Source of the DNA: Nitrospirota bacterium
Lineage (GTDB): Bacteria > Nitrospirota > Thermodesulfovibrionia > Thermodesulfovibrionales > UBA6898
NCBI GenBank assembly: GCA_016215155.1
Contig: JACRLQ010000009.1
Span: 1-64,000, forward strand
Direction: 5' to 3'
Length of the DNA: 64,000 nt
Shown here: positions 18,583 through 26,709 of the stretch, piece after piece
Numbering within the stretch: the stretch's first letter is position 1
Layout: the number at the start of each line of letters is the position of its first letter
Position numbers and translations under genes: made by a program
Notes under the pieces: generated by a model
Told to the model about the DNA's origin: nothing
Database searches by the model: none
The model's input: the letters and a program-made list of their open reading frames with translations, nothing else

Positions 18583-18631
18583 TCGACAAGGGTGCTGCGC
18601 ACCTAAAATGACGGTTTACTTAGGAGGAGAT

Positions 18632-18817
18632 ATGTTCGGCAAAAAGACGGTGAAACAGAAAGTAGAGAAGGCGGTAAAAAAAGCCGTAAAAAAGGCGACG
18701 AAGGTCGAAGAAAAAGTGGCTAAGAAGGTGGTAAAGAAGGTCACGGCCGCAAAAAAGACCGTTGCGAAAAAAACCGCCTCCGCGGTAAAGACCGTAAAAA
18801 AGAAGATCTCCGGGTAG
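18632..18817 (+). CDS. Histone H1-like Lys/Ala/Val-rich basic peptide
   Basis: 61 residues from the ATG at 18632, placed by a perfect AGGAGG at 18622-18627. Twenty-three residues are lysine, arranged in heptad-like units such as VEKAVKKAVKKATKVEEKVA and VAKKTASAVKTVKKK, with Ala, Val and Thr between. This looks like the C-terminal domain of H1 and of bacterial H1-like DNA-binding proteins, so nucleoid binding is the best guess; an alternative is an amphipathic helix that binds acidic partners. It is 16 bp upstream of the DsrC-like gene and shares its promoter. Low-complexity composition makes homology claims weak. Confidence 0.75.
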   Translation: MFGKKTVKQKVEKAVKKAVKKATKVEEKVAKKVVKKVTAAKKTVAKKTASAVKTVKKKISG

Positions 18818-18833
18818 TCCGGAGGTCCGCGTT

Positions 18834-19178
18834 ATGCCCGTAATCGAATATCTGGGGACAAGGATCACTCTGGATGACGACGGCTATCTCGTAAATACCG
18901 GGGACTGGAATGAGACGGTCGCCCGGGCACTGGCCGAACGAGAAGGGGCCGGGGAAATGACCAAAGATAAGATGGACATCCTGAAATTCATGCGCCACTA
19001 CTACGAGGAATATAATTTTTTCCCCATCCTGCGCTTTGTATGCAAGAACGTAGGCCAGCCGAAGGACTGCGTGACCGAAAAGTTTATAGAGCCGGTCATT
19101 GCCTGGAAGATCGCCGGCCTTCCGAATCCGGGCGATGAGGTGAATATGTTCAGGAAATGGGAGCCGCTTGGCTTCTAA
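18834..19178 (+). CDS. DsrC/TusE-family protein lacking both C-terminal cysteines
   Basis: 114 residues, start after CGGAGGT. The fold is recognisable: LDDDGYLVNTGDWNE (13-27), ILKFMRHYYEEY (49-60) and the C-terminal AWKIAGLPNP (90-99). In DsrC proper the last block reads ACKIAGLPKPTGCV, whose two Cys carry the sulfur trisulfide. Here the first is Trp91, the second is replaced by acidic residues (GDEV, 100-103), and an 11-residue tail follows. It cannot do the DsrAB sulfur chemistry by the known mechanism. It does have C70 and C79 (CKNVGQPKDC), which might form a different redox pair. A regulatory or structural role is more likely. No dsrAB or tus genes lie nearby. Confidence 0.85.
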   Translation: MPVIEYLGTRITLDDDGYLVNTGDWNETVARALAEREGAGEMTKDKMDILKFMRHYYEEYNFFPILRFVCKNVGQPKDCVTEKFIEPVIAWKIAGLPNPGDEVNMFRKWEPLGF

Positions 19179-19652
19179 TGAAGAATGTACAGGCTGTTGA
19201 AAAAGTGTTTATTTTGTCAGTTAGAGACGTCATACTCGCGAAGGCGGGTATCCAAACTTCTTAAAAACAATGGATTCCCGTCTGCACGGGAATGACGGAA
19301 AAACATCTGAAAACACTTTTTCAACAGCCTGGAATGACGGAAAAACATCTGAAAACACTTTTTCAACAGCCTGTGTAGGTTTGACCCCAAGGTCTTAGGT
19401 TCAAGGTCTTTAGTAGACGCGCCTTATGCGGCGTCCTTCCGCCCAAGAGACCGGATCCTGAGAATACCGGCTGTCCGGCCTGTCTAGCTGTCAAGCACAC
19501 CGCGTATCTTTCGATGCGCTGCATACTCTTCTTGATAATTTCGTTTTCACATGTTAGTCTTTTTTATACATGGTTAAGGGAGTGTATTTCCACCCTGCTC
19601 TTTTCATGCATCGATTCTCAAAGATTCTATAAATTTTATAAGGGTTATTTTT
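19179..19652. other. Intergenic region with palindromic element
   Basis: 474 bp with no credible gene. The first part is the repeat element at 19190-19373. The rest (19374-19652) becomes AT-rich towards the RND adaptor gene and presumably holds its promoter; the best I see is TTGATA (around 19533-19538) with a weak TAGTCT 17 nt later. AAGGG lies before the ATG at 19653. Confidence 0.55.
19190..19373. repeat. MITE-like palindromic element with a 42-bp tandem duplication of its right end
   Basis: The ends are perfect 21-bp inverted repeats: 19190-19210 and 19311-19331. Inside them a second imperfect inverted pair (about 19229-19255 against 19271-19297) makes the whole 142 bp a long hairpin. 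The right end is duplicated: 19289-19330 and 19331-19372 are identical 42-bp units. The centre matches the short copy at 5385-5412. There is no transposase, so any movement would be in trans. Confidence 0.85.
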
Positions 19653-20774
19653 ATGAAAAAACGTATTATTCTGACTCTCGCATGTCTCATAATCCTCATA
19701 GCCATAATTGGCGGGGTCAAGGCCCTCCAGATAAGGGCGATGATAGACCAGGGCAAAAAATTCTCGCTTCCCCCCGAGACCGTGACCTCCTCACCGGTCA
19801 AGGCAGATTCCTGGGACACTTCGCTTAGCGCGGTGGGCACGCTCAATGCTGTTCAGGGCGTTACCGTGGCGGCAGAGATGGCGGGGAAAATAGTAAGTAT
19901 TGGTTTTGAGTCCGGCTCTTATGTCAAAAAGGGGGACGTCCTTATTAGACAGGACACCTCCTCGGAAGAGGCCCAGCTTCCGGGCGCGGAGGTCCAGGTA
20001 ACCCTGGCCAGGACAAACTTTGAGAGGGCGTCAGTGCTGCTTGATAAAGGAATAATATCAAAGTCCGACCGCGACAACGCGGTGGCGGCCGTTGCCCAGG
20101 CCGAGTCCCAGGCTGAAAACATCCGGGCGACAATCGCAAAGAAAAATGTGAAGGCCCCCTTCAGCGGACGCCTCGGCATAAGGCTCGTGAATCTGGGGCA
20201 GGTCTTGAGGGAAGGAGACCCTATCGTCACCCTTCAGTCGCTGGACCCGATATTCGCGGACTTTGCACTCCCTGAACAGCAGCTTCACCAGGTCCGGACG
20301 GGGCTGCCGGTCAAGTTGACTTCGGACGCTTCGCCCGGGCTGATCATCGAAGGCAGGATAACGGCGGTCAACTCCCAGGTGGACCAGGAAAGCCGCAACA
20401 TCAGGGTCCGGGCAACCGTTTCGAACAAAGCGGAGAAGCTTATGCCCGGCATGTTCGTAAACGTGTCGGTCGGCCAGCACGGCCGCCGGAACGTGCTGGT
20501 CATCCCGGCGACCGCGGTATCGTATGCGCCGTACGGCGATTCCGTATTTGTCATAGAAGAGGGCAAGGACGGCAAGGCAGGCAAGACACTCCGCCAGCAG
20601 TTCGTGCGGCTCGGGGAAAAACGCGGCGATCTGGTTTCCGTGGCTGACGGGCTGAAGGCAGGCGATACCATAGTAAGTACCGGGGTATTCAAGCTCAGAA
20701 ACGGACAGTCTGTCGTGATCGACAACAAACTGGCGCCCGCGTTCGAAAAGCAGCCAAAACCGGAGAACAATTGA
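19653..20774 (+). CDS. RND efflux periplasmic adaptor (membrane fusion protein)
   Basis: 373 residues. An N-terminal membrane anchor (TLACLIILIAIIGGVKAL) is followed by the adaptor layout: biotinyl-lipoyl halves around VTVAAEMAGKIVSIGFESGSYV (about residues 70-95) and VKAPFSGRLGIRLVNLGQVL (about 168-187), a helical hairpin between them (about 105-160), then beta-barrel and membrane-proximal domains (VTAVNSQVDQESRNIRVRA region and VIPATAVSYAPYGDSVFV). It links the inner-membrane pump to an outer-membrane channel. The pump gene follows after 35 bp. No TetR-like regulator and no TolC-like gene is adjacent. Confidence 0.92.
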   Translation: MKKRIILTLACLIILIAIIGGVKALQIRAMIDQGKKFSLPPETVTSSPVKADSWDTSLSAVGTLNAVQGVTVAAEMAGKIVSIGFESGSYVKKGDVLIRQDTSSEEAQLPGAEVQVTLARTNFERASVLLDKGIISKSDRDNAVAAVAQAESQAENIRATIAKKNVKAPFSGRLGIRLVNLGQVLREGDPIVTLQSLDPIFADFALPEQQLHQVRTGLPVKLTSDASPGLIIEGRITAVNSQVDQESRNIRVRATVSNKAEKLMPGMFVNVSVGQHGRRNVLVIPATAVSYAPYGDSVFVIEEGKDGKAGKTLRQQFVRLGEKRGDLVSVADGLKAGDTIVSTGVFKLRNGQSVVIDNKLAPAFEKQPKPENN

Positions 20775-20809
20775 CCACCGCGCGATAGCAGAGTCCATGC
20801 GTTAAAATC

Positions 20810-23800
20810 ATGAATATCACCGATCTTTTCATACGCCGCCCGGTCCTGGCCCTCGTGGTAAACATTCTTATCTTAATTGCCGGACTTCAGGCCGTGCGTT
20901 CTCTGAATGTGCGCCAGTACCCCCGGAGCGAAAACGCCGCGGTCACGGTTACAACAGTATACATCGGCGCGAGTTCCGAACTGGTACGGGGCTTTATCAC
21001 TTCACCCCTTGAGCGCGCGATAGCCGCCGCCGACGGTATAGAGTATATGGAATCCCAGAGCAGCCTCGGCCTTTCCACCATAAGCGTGAGACTGAAAATC
21101 AACTACGATGCTACAAAGGCCCTGGCTGAAATCAGTTCCAAGGTCGACCAGGTCAGGCGTGATCTCCCGCCCGAGGCCGAAGTCCCGGTCATTAACATAG
21201 AGTCGGCCGACAGCCGTTTCGCCTCGGCCTATCTGAGCTTCACCTCCGAGACCCTCAAACAAAACGAGATCACCGATTACCTTGTCCGGGTAGCGCAGCC
21301 CAGGCTGTCCGCCATCTCCGGGGTGCAGAGGGCCGACATCCTCGGGGGACGTACCTTCGCCATGCGCATATGGCTGAAGCCCGACCGCATGGCGGCTCTC
21401 AACGTGAGCCCGGCCCAGGTGCGGCAGGCCCTTGCCGCGAATAATTTCCTCTCCGCGTTAGGCCGTAGCAAGGGCTCCCTGATCCAGGTGAACCTGACGG
21501 CAAATACAAACCTTAATACTGTCGATGAGTTCAAAAAGCTTGCGGTGCGCGAACAAAACGGGGCGATAGTCCGGATGGGCGATATAGCCGATATTGTGCT
21601 GGGAGCGGAAGATTATGACGCTGAGGTCCATTTCTCGGGCCAGACGGCCGTCTTCATGGGCATATGGCCTCTGCCTAACGCAAACTCCATCGACGTAATA
21701 AAAAGGGTCCATGCCGAGATGGAGGCCATTCAACGCGGTCTTCCAAGCGGCATGCAGGCCAGGGTCGCCTATGACGGGACCGATTATATAAACAATGCCA
21801 TCCATGAAGTCATAAAGACCCTTGGCGATACCCTGTTGATCGTGGTGGTAGTCATCTTTTTGTTCCTGGGGTCGTTCAGGTCAGTTTTTGTGCCGGTCAT
21901 CGCCATCCCGGTGTCCCTGATCGGAGGCGTCTTTCTGATGCAGACCTTCGGGTTCACCGTCAACCTGCTTACCCTGCTTGCTATTGTGCTCTCTGTTGGG
22001 CTTGTCGTCGATGACGCGATAGTCGTTGTCGAAAATGTCGAGCGCCACCTGCGGGAAGGGAAATCTCCGCTTGATGCCGCATATCTGGCCGGGCGGGAGC
22101 TCGTAGGCCCGATCATCGCGATGACCATAACACTGGCGGCGGTATATCTTCCGATAGGACTTCAGGGCGGCCTGACCGGATCGCTCTTCCGCGAGTTTGC
22201 CTTCACACTTGCGGGTACGGTCACTATCTCCGGGATTGTGGCCCTTACGCTCTCGCCTGTAATGTCGGCCGCGCTTCTGAAGCCGGGGCAGCAGGAACAC
22301 GGCCTCGCGGGCCGCATCTCGCGCGATTTCGACAGACTCAAAAACGCTTACGGCAGGCTGCTCGATTCGACGCTTAAGGCGCGTCCAGCAGTATACGCCG
22401 TCTGGATTATCATCACACTGCTTACTGTCCCGATGTTTAACATGTCGGCCCGTGAACTCGCCCCCACAGAGGACCAGGGGGTCATCTTCGGTATCCTGGA
22501 TGCCTCGGCCAACTCCACCCTCGACCAGAACAGCAGGTATGCCGCTGCAGTCAATCAGGTTTTCCTCGGCGTTCCGGAAACCAAATTCACATTCCAGATC
22601 ACATTCCCGAATTCGGGGTTCAGCGGAATGGTCACTAAGCCCTGGAATGAGCGCAAAAGAAACATCTTCCAGATAATGCCGGAGGTCCAGCAGAAGCTCC
22701 ACGGCATTACCGGGATACAGATCTTCCCTGTGACCCCTCCGGCCTTGCCGGGAGGCGGGCAATTCCCTGTGGAGTTTATCCTCGCATCGACCGCTGAGAC
22801 GGGCGAGATCCTTGATTTCGCAAGACAGATACAGGTTAAGGCCATGAACAGCGGCATGTTCGCCTTCCCACCGCAGATTGACGTGAAGGTAGATCAACCC
22901 CAGTCGGAATTTCTGATCAACCGCGACAAGGTTGCCGCCCTTGGAATAAATCTGGCGCAGGTGGGCACTGACCTGGGCGGCATGGTCGGCGGGAACTTCG
23001 TAAACCGTTTTGACATCTCGGGGCGCAGTTATAAGGTAATCCCCCAGATTGAAAGGAAAGGAAGGCTCAACCCTGACCAGCTCAAGGATATTTATGTCAC
23101 AGGTCCCGGCGGCAAACTCATTCCGCTGAGCTCCATCGCGACTGTGCGCGATTCTGTTGTCCCCAGGTCTCTTAACCGTTTCCAGCAGTTAAACGCGGTT
23201 AAAATCAGCGGGGTAGCTGTCCGTCCGCTCGACGAGGCCCTGCGCTTCCTTGAAAACGAAGCTGCCTCGATCCTGCCGAAGGGATATGTCCTGGATTACA
23301 CGGGCGAGTCCCGCCAGCTGCGCACGGAGGGCGACAAATTCCTGCCCGCCTTTGGACTGGCCGTAATCCTGATATTCCTGGTGCTGGCCGCCCAGTTCAA
23401 CAGTTTCCGAGATCCCTTCGTAATTCTGGCCGGCTCGGTGCCTCTGGCGATGTTCGGCGCGCTGATGTTTACCTTTCTCAAGATGCCTGACCCTAACGTT
23501 CCATTCTGGACAAAGGGCTGGACGACAACGCTCAATATCTACTCTCAGGTAGGACTTGTGACCCTCGTCGGGCTGGTCTCAAAAAACGGCATACTTATAG
23601 TGGAGTTCGCAAACAGGATGCAGCTTGAGGGCCACTCCAAGATCGACTCGGTGCGTCATGCCGCGATGACAAGGCTCAGGCCTATCCTTATGACAAGCGC
23701 TGCGACCATCGCCGGACATTTCCCCCTGACCCTGGTCACGGGGGCGGGAGCTGCCGCGAGGAACTCCATCGGCCTGGTGCTGGTCGGAGGCATGTTCGTG

Positions 23801-23908
23801 GGTACTTTTTTTACCCTGTTTGTCGTCCCTTCAATATATATGCTCATAGCAAAAGACCATAGCAGGGACCGGGCAAAAGAAGCGGCGCCGAGAACCGCTG
23901 CAACCTGA
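20810..23908 (+). CDS. RND multidrug efflux permease, AcrB/MexF-like (HAE1)
   Basis: 1032 residues, normal for a full RND pump with twelve membrane helices and two large periplasmic loops. Starts FIRRPVLALVVNILILIAG as expected. The proton relay residues are present: the Asp pair in GLVVDDAIVVVENVERHL (TM4) and the TM10 Lys in GLVSKNGILIVEFANRM. It exports hydrophobic compounds using the proton gradient; the substrate range cannot be read off. It is in an operon with the adaptor upstream. The outer-membrane partner must come from elsewhere. Confidence 0.94.
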   Translation: MNITDLFIRRPVLALVVNILILIAGLQAVRSLNVRQYPRSENAAVTVTTVYIGASSELVRGFITSPLERAIAAADGIEYMESQSSLGLSTISVRLKINYDATKALAEISSKVDQVRRDLPPEAEVPVINIESADSRFASAYLSFTSETLKQNEITDYLVRVAQPRLSAISGVQRADILGGRTFAMRIWLKPDRMAALNVSPAQVRQALAANNFLSALGRSKGSLIQVNLTANTNLNTVDEFKKLAVREQNGAIVRMGDIADIVLGAEDYDAEVHFSGQTAVFMGIWPLPNANSIDVIKRVHAEMEAIQRGLPSGMQARVAYDGTDYINNAIHEVIKTLGDTLLIVVVVIFLFLGSFRSVFVPVIAIPVSLIGGVFLMQTFGFTVNLLTLLAIVLSVGLVVDDAIVVVENVERHLREGKSPLDAAYLAGRELVGPIIAMTITLAAVYLPIGLQGGLTGSLFREFAFTLAGTVTISGIVALTLSPVMSAALLKPGQQEHGLAGRISRDFDRLKNAYGRLLDSTLKARPAVYAVWIIITLLTVPMFNMSARELAPTEDQGVIFGILDASANSTLDQNSRYAAAVNQVFLGVPETKFTFQITFPNSGFSGMVTKPWNERKRNIFQIMPEVQQKLHGITGIQIFPVTPPALPGGGQFPVEFILASTAETGEILDFARQIQVKAMNSGMFAFPPQIDVKVDQPQSEFLINRDKVAALGINLAQVGTDLGGMVGGNFVNRFDISGRSYKVIPQIERKGRLNPDQLKDIYVTGPGGKLIPLSSIATVRDSVVPRSLNRFQQLNAVKISGVAVRPLDEALRFLENEAASILPKGYVLDYTGESRQLRTEGDKFLPAFGLAVILIFLVLAAQFNSFRDPFVILAGSVPLAMFGALMFTFLKMPDPNVPFWTKGWTTTLNIYSQVGLVTLVGLVSKNGILIVEFANRMQLEGHSKIDSVRHAAMTRLRPILMTSAATIAGHFPLTLVTGAGAAARNSIGLVLVGGMFVGTFFTLFVVPSIYMLIAKDHSRDRAKEAAPRTAAT

Positions 23909-23998
23909 GTCCTTCATTTATAAAGGCCACCGTCCCCGCTTTTGACGCCTTGTTATTTCAGACCAAATTTACCCATCGGTTGGGGTATAATAACTTTC

Positions 23999-24520
23999 AT
24001 GAACAAGCCCAAGTCTAGGGAATCAAAGCCTGTAACACATAAAACCAAAAAGCCGGCAAAGCAGACCAGGCCCGGCTGGGACATCTATTTCATAAACATC
24101 GCCAAGGCCGTTTCCACCCGCGCAACGTGCCTTAGAAGGCGTTACGGCGCCGTCATCACGAAAGACAATGTCATCGTCAGCACAGGCTATAACGGCGCTC
24201 CCTCAGGCATGATCGACTGCCTCGAAGCCGGCAAATGCACCAGGAAAGAACTCCAGATACCGCACGGCGAACGGTATGAACTCTGCCACAGCGTCCATGC
24301 CGAGGCAAACGCCATCATCCGTGCCTCCGCTGATGAACTGAAGGGTTCCACAATCTACATATCAGGGTGTGACGGCGAAGGCGAAGAGTGCGTGTCCGAG
24401 CCTTGCATGATGTGCAAAAGGATGATTTTAAACGCCGGTATATTCAAGGTGGTCTACTCGGACGGAAACGGATGCTATCATATTATAAACCCTTCCGACT
24501 GGCTCCGGAACCGTGTCTGA
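23999..24520 (+). CDS. dCMP deaminase / ComE-type cytidine deaminase family
   Basis: 173 residues from the ATG at 23999. The zinc deaminase signature is complete: HAEAN (H100, E102) and PCMMC (C136, C139). The extra Cys residues in the segment DCLEAGKCTRKE and ELCHSVHAE match dCMP deaminases with a second zinc. The enzyme converts dCMP to dUMP for dTTP synthesis. A Lys-rich N-terminal tail of about 25 residues precedes the fold. TATAAT lies at 23986-23991, only 7 bp before the start codon, so the message may be leaderless or the true start may be slightly downstream. Confidence 0.9.
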   Translation: MNKPKSRESKPVTHKTKKPAKQTRPGWDIYFINIAKAVSTRATCLRRRYGAVITKDNVIVSTGYNGAPSGMIDCLEAGKCTRKELQIPHGERYELCHSVHAEANAIIRASADELKGSTIYISGCDGEGEECVSEPCMMCKRMILNAGIFKVVYSDGNGCYHIINPSDWLRNRV

Positions 24521-24603
24521 CCAGCCCCTGACCGGGGAATGAAACAGACGACCGGCCCCGGTCAACCCGGATGTCTAAAACCCCCTTAACTGGCCGTGAT
24601 GAG

Positions 24604-26709
24604 ATGAACATACCTTTTTTTGTAACAGGCTTCAGTTCAGTCCTCCTCCAGATAGTATGCATAAGAAAACTCCTGACCGTTTTTTCCGGCAATGAGATGG
24701 TTATAGGTATGACCCTCGCCATATGGCTGGTCGCGGTCGGCGCCGGGAGTTACCTGGGCGCTAAATTCAGGAAACCCGGAGCGTTTGCCATATCATTTCT
24801 TATAATCTCCGTTTTGGGCCAGCTGACGGTCCTCCTGCTCGATCAGGCCGAACTCCTTCTGAAAACAAGCCCCGGCGAAACGGTCTCGCTGCCGCTGACC
24901 TTCGGGTTCACGCTGGCGTCGCTTTTTCCGCTCTGTTTTACGATAGGGACGCAGTTCCCGCTGTCCGTAAGGTATGCCGGAGGAGAGATCTCCAGGGTCT
25001 ATGGGCTTGAGGCTGCCGGTTCATTCGCGGGAGGCATACTCTTTACCTTTTTCCTTTCGGGGCGCTTTGAACCGGCCTTCATCACCTTTTCCGCCGCGAT
25101 GGTCAATATGGCGGTTGCCGCCCTTGTTTCAAAACGGGTGTCCCTTTTGCTTCTGCTTGCCGTGCCTCCGTTTATTTATGCGGGGGCCTCCATATATCCG
25201 GGACTGACCTCTTCAGATACCGGCGTCTCCGGTCTCAGGCATCTGGAGACCCTCCAGTCGAGATACGGCGAGATAAAGGTGAACGAGCTGGGCGGACAGT
25301 ACAATGTCTTCGTCTCGGGGAAGTTCGTATTCTCATATCCCGACAGACAGACCGAGGAGCCTGCCGCACACCTTCCGTTGTCGCTTCATGAACGCCCGTT
25401 ACGTGTGCTGGTCGTGGGAGGGTCGCTTTCGATGCTCCGGGAATATCTCAAGTACCCCCTGGTTTCGATAGACTACCTTGAAATTGATCCGATGCTCATA
25501 AAAGTTTCAGAGGCCCTTGTCAGGAAATCCGAACCCGGCCTGCTCAACGGCGGGAGGGTACATATTCATGCCGAAGACGCGCGAGGATTTATAAAATCCC
25601 GGGGAACTCCGGGATATGATCTCATTGTGCTCAACCTGCCCGAACCCTCGACCGCCTGGATCAACAGGTACTATACAACTGAATTTTTCAGGGAGGCCGC
25701 AAATATCCTTAAAGACGAAGGGATAATTTCCCTGTCGCTCCCCTCATCCTTTGGTTACATAGGCAGGAAAATGCAGGCGGCCAACGGGGCCATCTACAAC
25801 TCACTGAGGTCGGTATTCGGTCACGTGGAGGTGTCATCCGAAGAATACGGCTTCATGTTTGCATCCGACAGACCTATCGATACCAGCCCCGACCTACTTG
25901 AAAAAAGATTTTCAGGGAGGGGAATAAAGACTGATTATTTTCATCCCTCGCTTTTTCAGGACGCCTTCTCATCTCATAAGACGGCGATGGTAAAAGACAG
26001 GCTCTCGGCATCCGGACCGCTAAACAGCGACCTGAGGCCGATAGCCTATCTTCATAACCTGAGGTTATGGTCCGGCCTGCACGGGGGGAGACTCATGGAC
26101 CTGCTGCTTTCCGTGTCGGCCTGGACGGCGGCCGTGGTTTCGGCCCTTGCTTTACTGGCGATAATTATTTTATTCAGGCGAAATAAGGCGCCCGTATATT
26201 ATTCTCTGTTTTCTACAGGCTATGTAACGATGTCGTTTTCCGTGATTGTGATTATGGGGTATCAGGCCCGGTTCGGATATGCCTATGAAATGATCGGTCT
26301 GCTTACAGCGGTATTTATGGCGGGCCTCGCCATAGGGGCATATTCAGGCCGCGACAGTTCCTCCCCGCTGAGGCGCCTTAGGGAATTCGAACTCTTCTTT
26401 GTCCTGTTGTCAGGGGCGGCCCTCATGTCCGTCAGGAGCGAACTGCTGTATTTTATGCTTAATTTTTGCTGCGGCCTTTTGGGAGGGCTTGTATTCAGCA
26501 CAGTCCCGAATTGTTTCGGCCGGGACGCAGTGGAGGGCACGGCAGGCAGACTTTATGCTCTGGAGATGTCCGGTTCTTTTGCGGGGGCCTTATTGACCGG
26601 AATATTTACAGTCCCCGTCGCGGGCGTCAGAAATTCTCTTATACTGCTGATGGTCGTTAAATCAGTCTCTTTCATGCTGCTGCGCGGCATCGAAACCGAG
26701 GTCACATGA
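24604..26709 (+). CDS. Membrane protein with central spermidine-synthase-like domain
   Basis: About 701 residues from the ATG at 24604 (an in-frame ATG at 24571 would add 11). Layout: about six membrane helices (1-210), a soluble spermidine-synthase-like methyltransferase fold (about 230-460), then about six more helices. The usual SAM-binding GGGDG is VVGGSLSM here, so cofactor binding is doubtful; LEIDPMLI and DARGFIKS match later motifs. It is therefore a divergent member of the fused-membrane SpeE-like group and may not make polyamines. It overlaps the next gene by 4 bp (ATGA), tying it to the NosR-like and AmmeMemoRadiSam genes. Confidence 0.8.
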   Translation: MNIPFFVTGFSSVLLQIVCIRKLLTVFSGNEMVIGMTLAIWLVAVGAGSYLGAKFRKPGAFAISFLIISVLGQLTVLLLDQAELLLKTSPGETVSLPLTFGFTLASLFPLCFTIGTQFPLSVRYAGGEISRVYGLEAAGSFAGGILFTFFLSGRFEPAFITFSAAMVNMAVAALVSKRVSLLLLLAVPPFIYAGASIYPGLTSSDTGVSGLRHLETLQSRYGEIKVNELGGQYNVFVSGKFVFSYPDRQTEEPAAHLPLSLHERPLRVLVVGGSLSMLREYLKYPLVSIDYLEIDPMLIKVSEALVRKSEPGLLNGGRVHIHAEDARGFIKSRGTPGYDLIVLNLPEPSTAWINRYYTTEFFREAANILKDEGIISLSLPSSFGYIGRKMQAANGAIYNSLRSVFGHVEVSSEEYGFMFASDRPIDTSPDLLEKRFSGRGIKTDYFHPSLFQDAFSSHKTAMVKDRLSASGPLNSDLRPIAYLHNLRLWSGLHGGRLMDLLLSVSAWTAAVVSALALLAIIILFRRNKAPVYYSLFSTGYVTMSFSVIVIMGYQARFGYAYEMIGLLTAVFMAGLAIGAYSGRDSSSPLRRLREFELFFVLLSGAALMSVRSELLYFMLNFCCGLLGGLVFSTVPNCFGRDAVEGTAGRLYALEMSGSFAGALLTGIFTVPVAGVRNSLILLMVVKSVSFMLLRGIETEVT

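Larger units (their letters stand above)
18267..18631. other. Divergent intergenic region between the two-CW and histone-like genes
   Basis: 365 bp. An AT-rich part (18330-18395) holds the minus-strand promoter. The rest is GC-rich with several short inverted repeats (CCTACCCCGGTAGG near 18397, CCCG...CGGG near 18500) and could be transcribed, but no known RNA family is recognisable. The plus-strand promoter for the histone-like gene is at 18554-18582. Confidence 0.55.

Noticed and set aside
18521-18631. Upstream extension of the histone-like gene
   Set aside because: The -35 and -10 boxes lie inside this stretch, so it is not in the transcript; AGGAGG is found before the ATG at 18632.
19514-19828. 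Plus-strand frame overlapping the RND adaptor start
   Set aside because: No ribosome binding site and it runs into the well-supported adaptor gene in another frame.
20810-23908. Heavy-metal (CusA-type) RND pump
   Set aside because: The TM4 motif and overall sequence fit the hydrophobic-compound HAE1 group; Met-rich metal sites are not seen.
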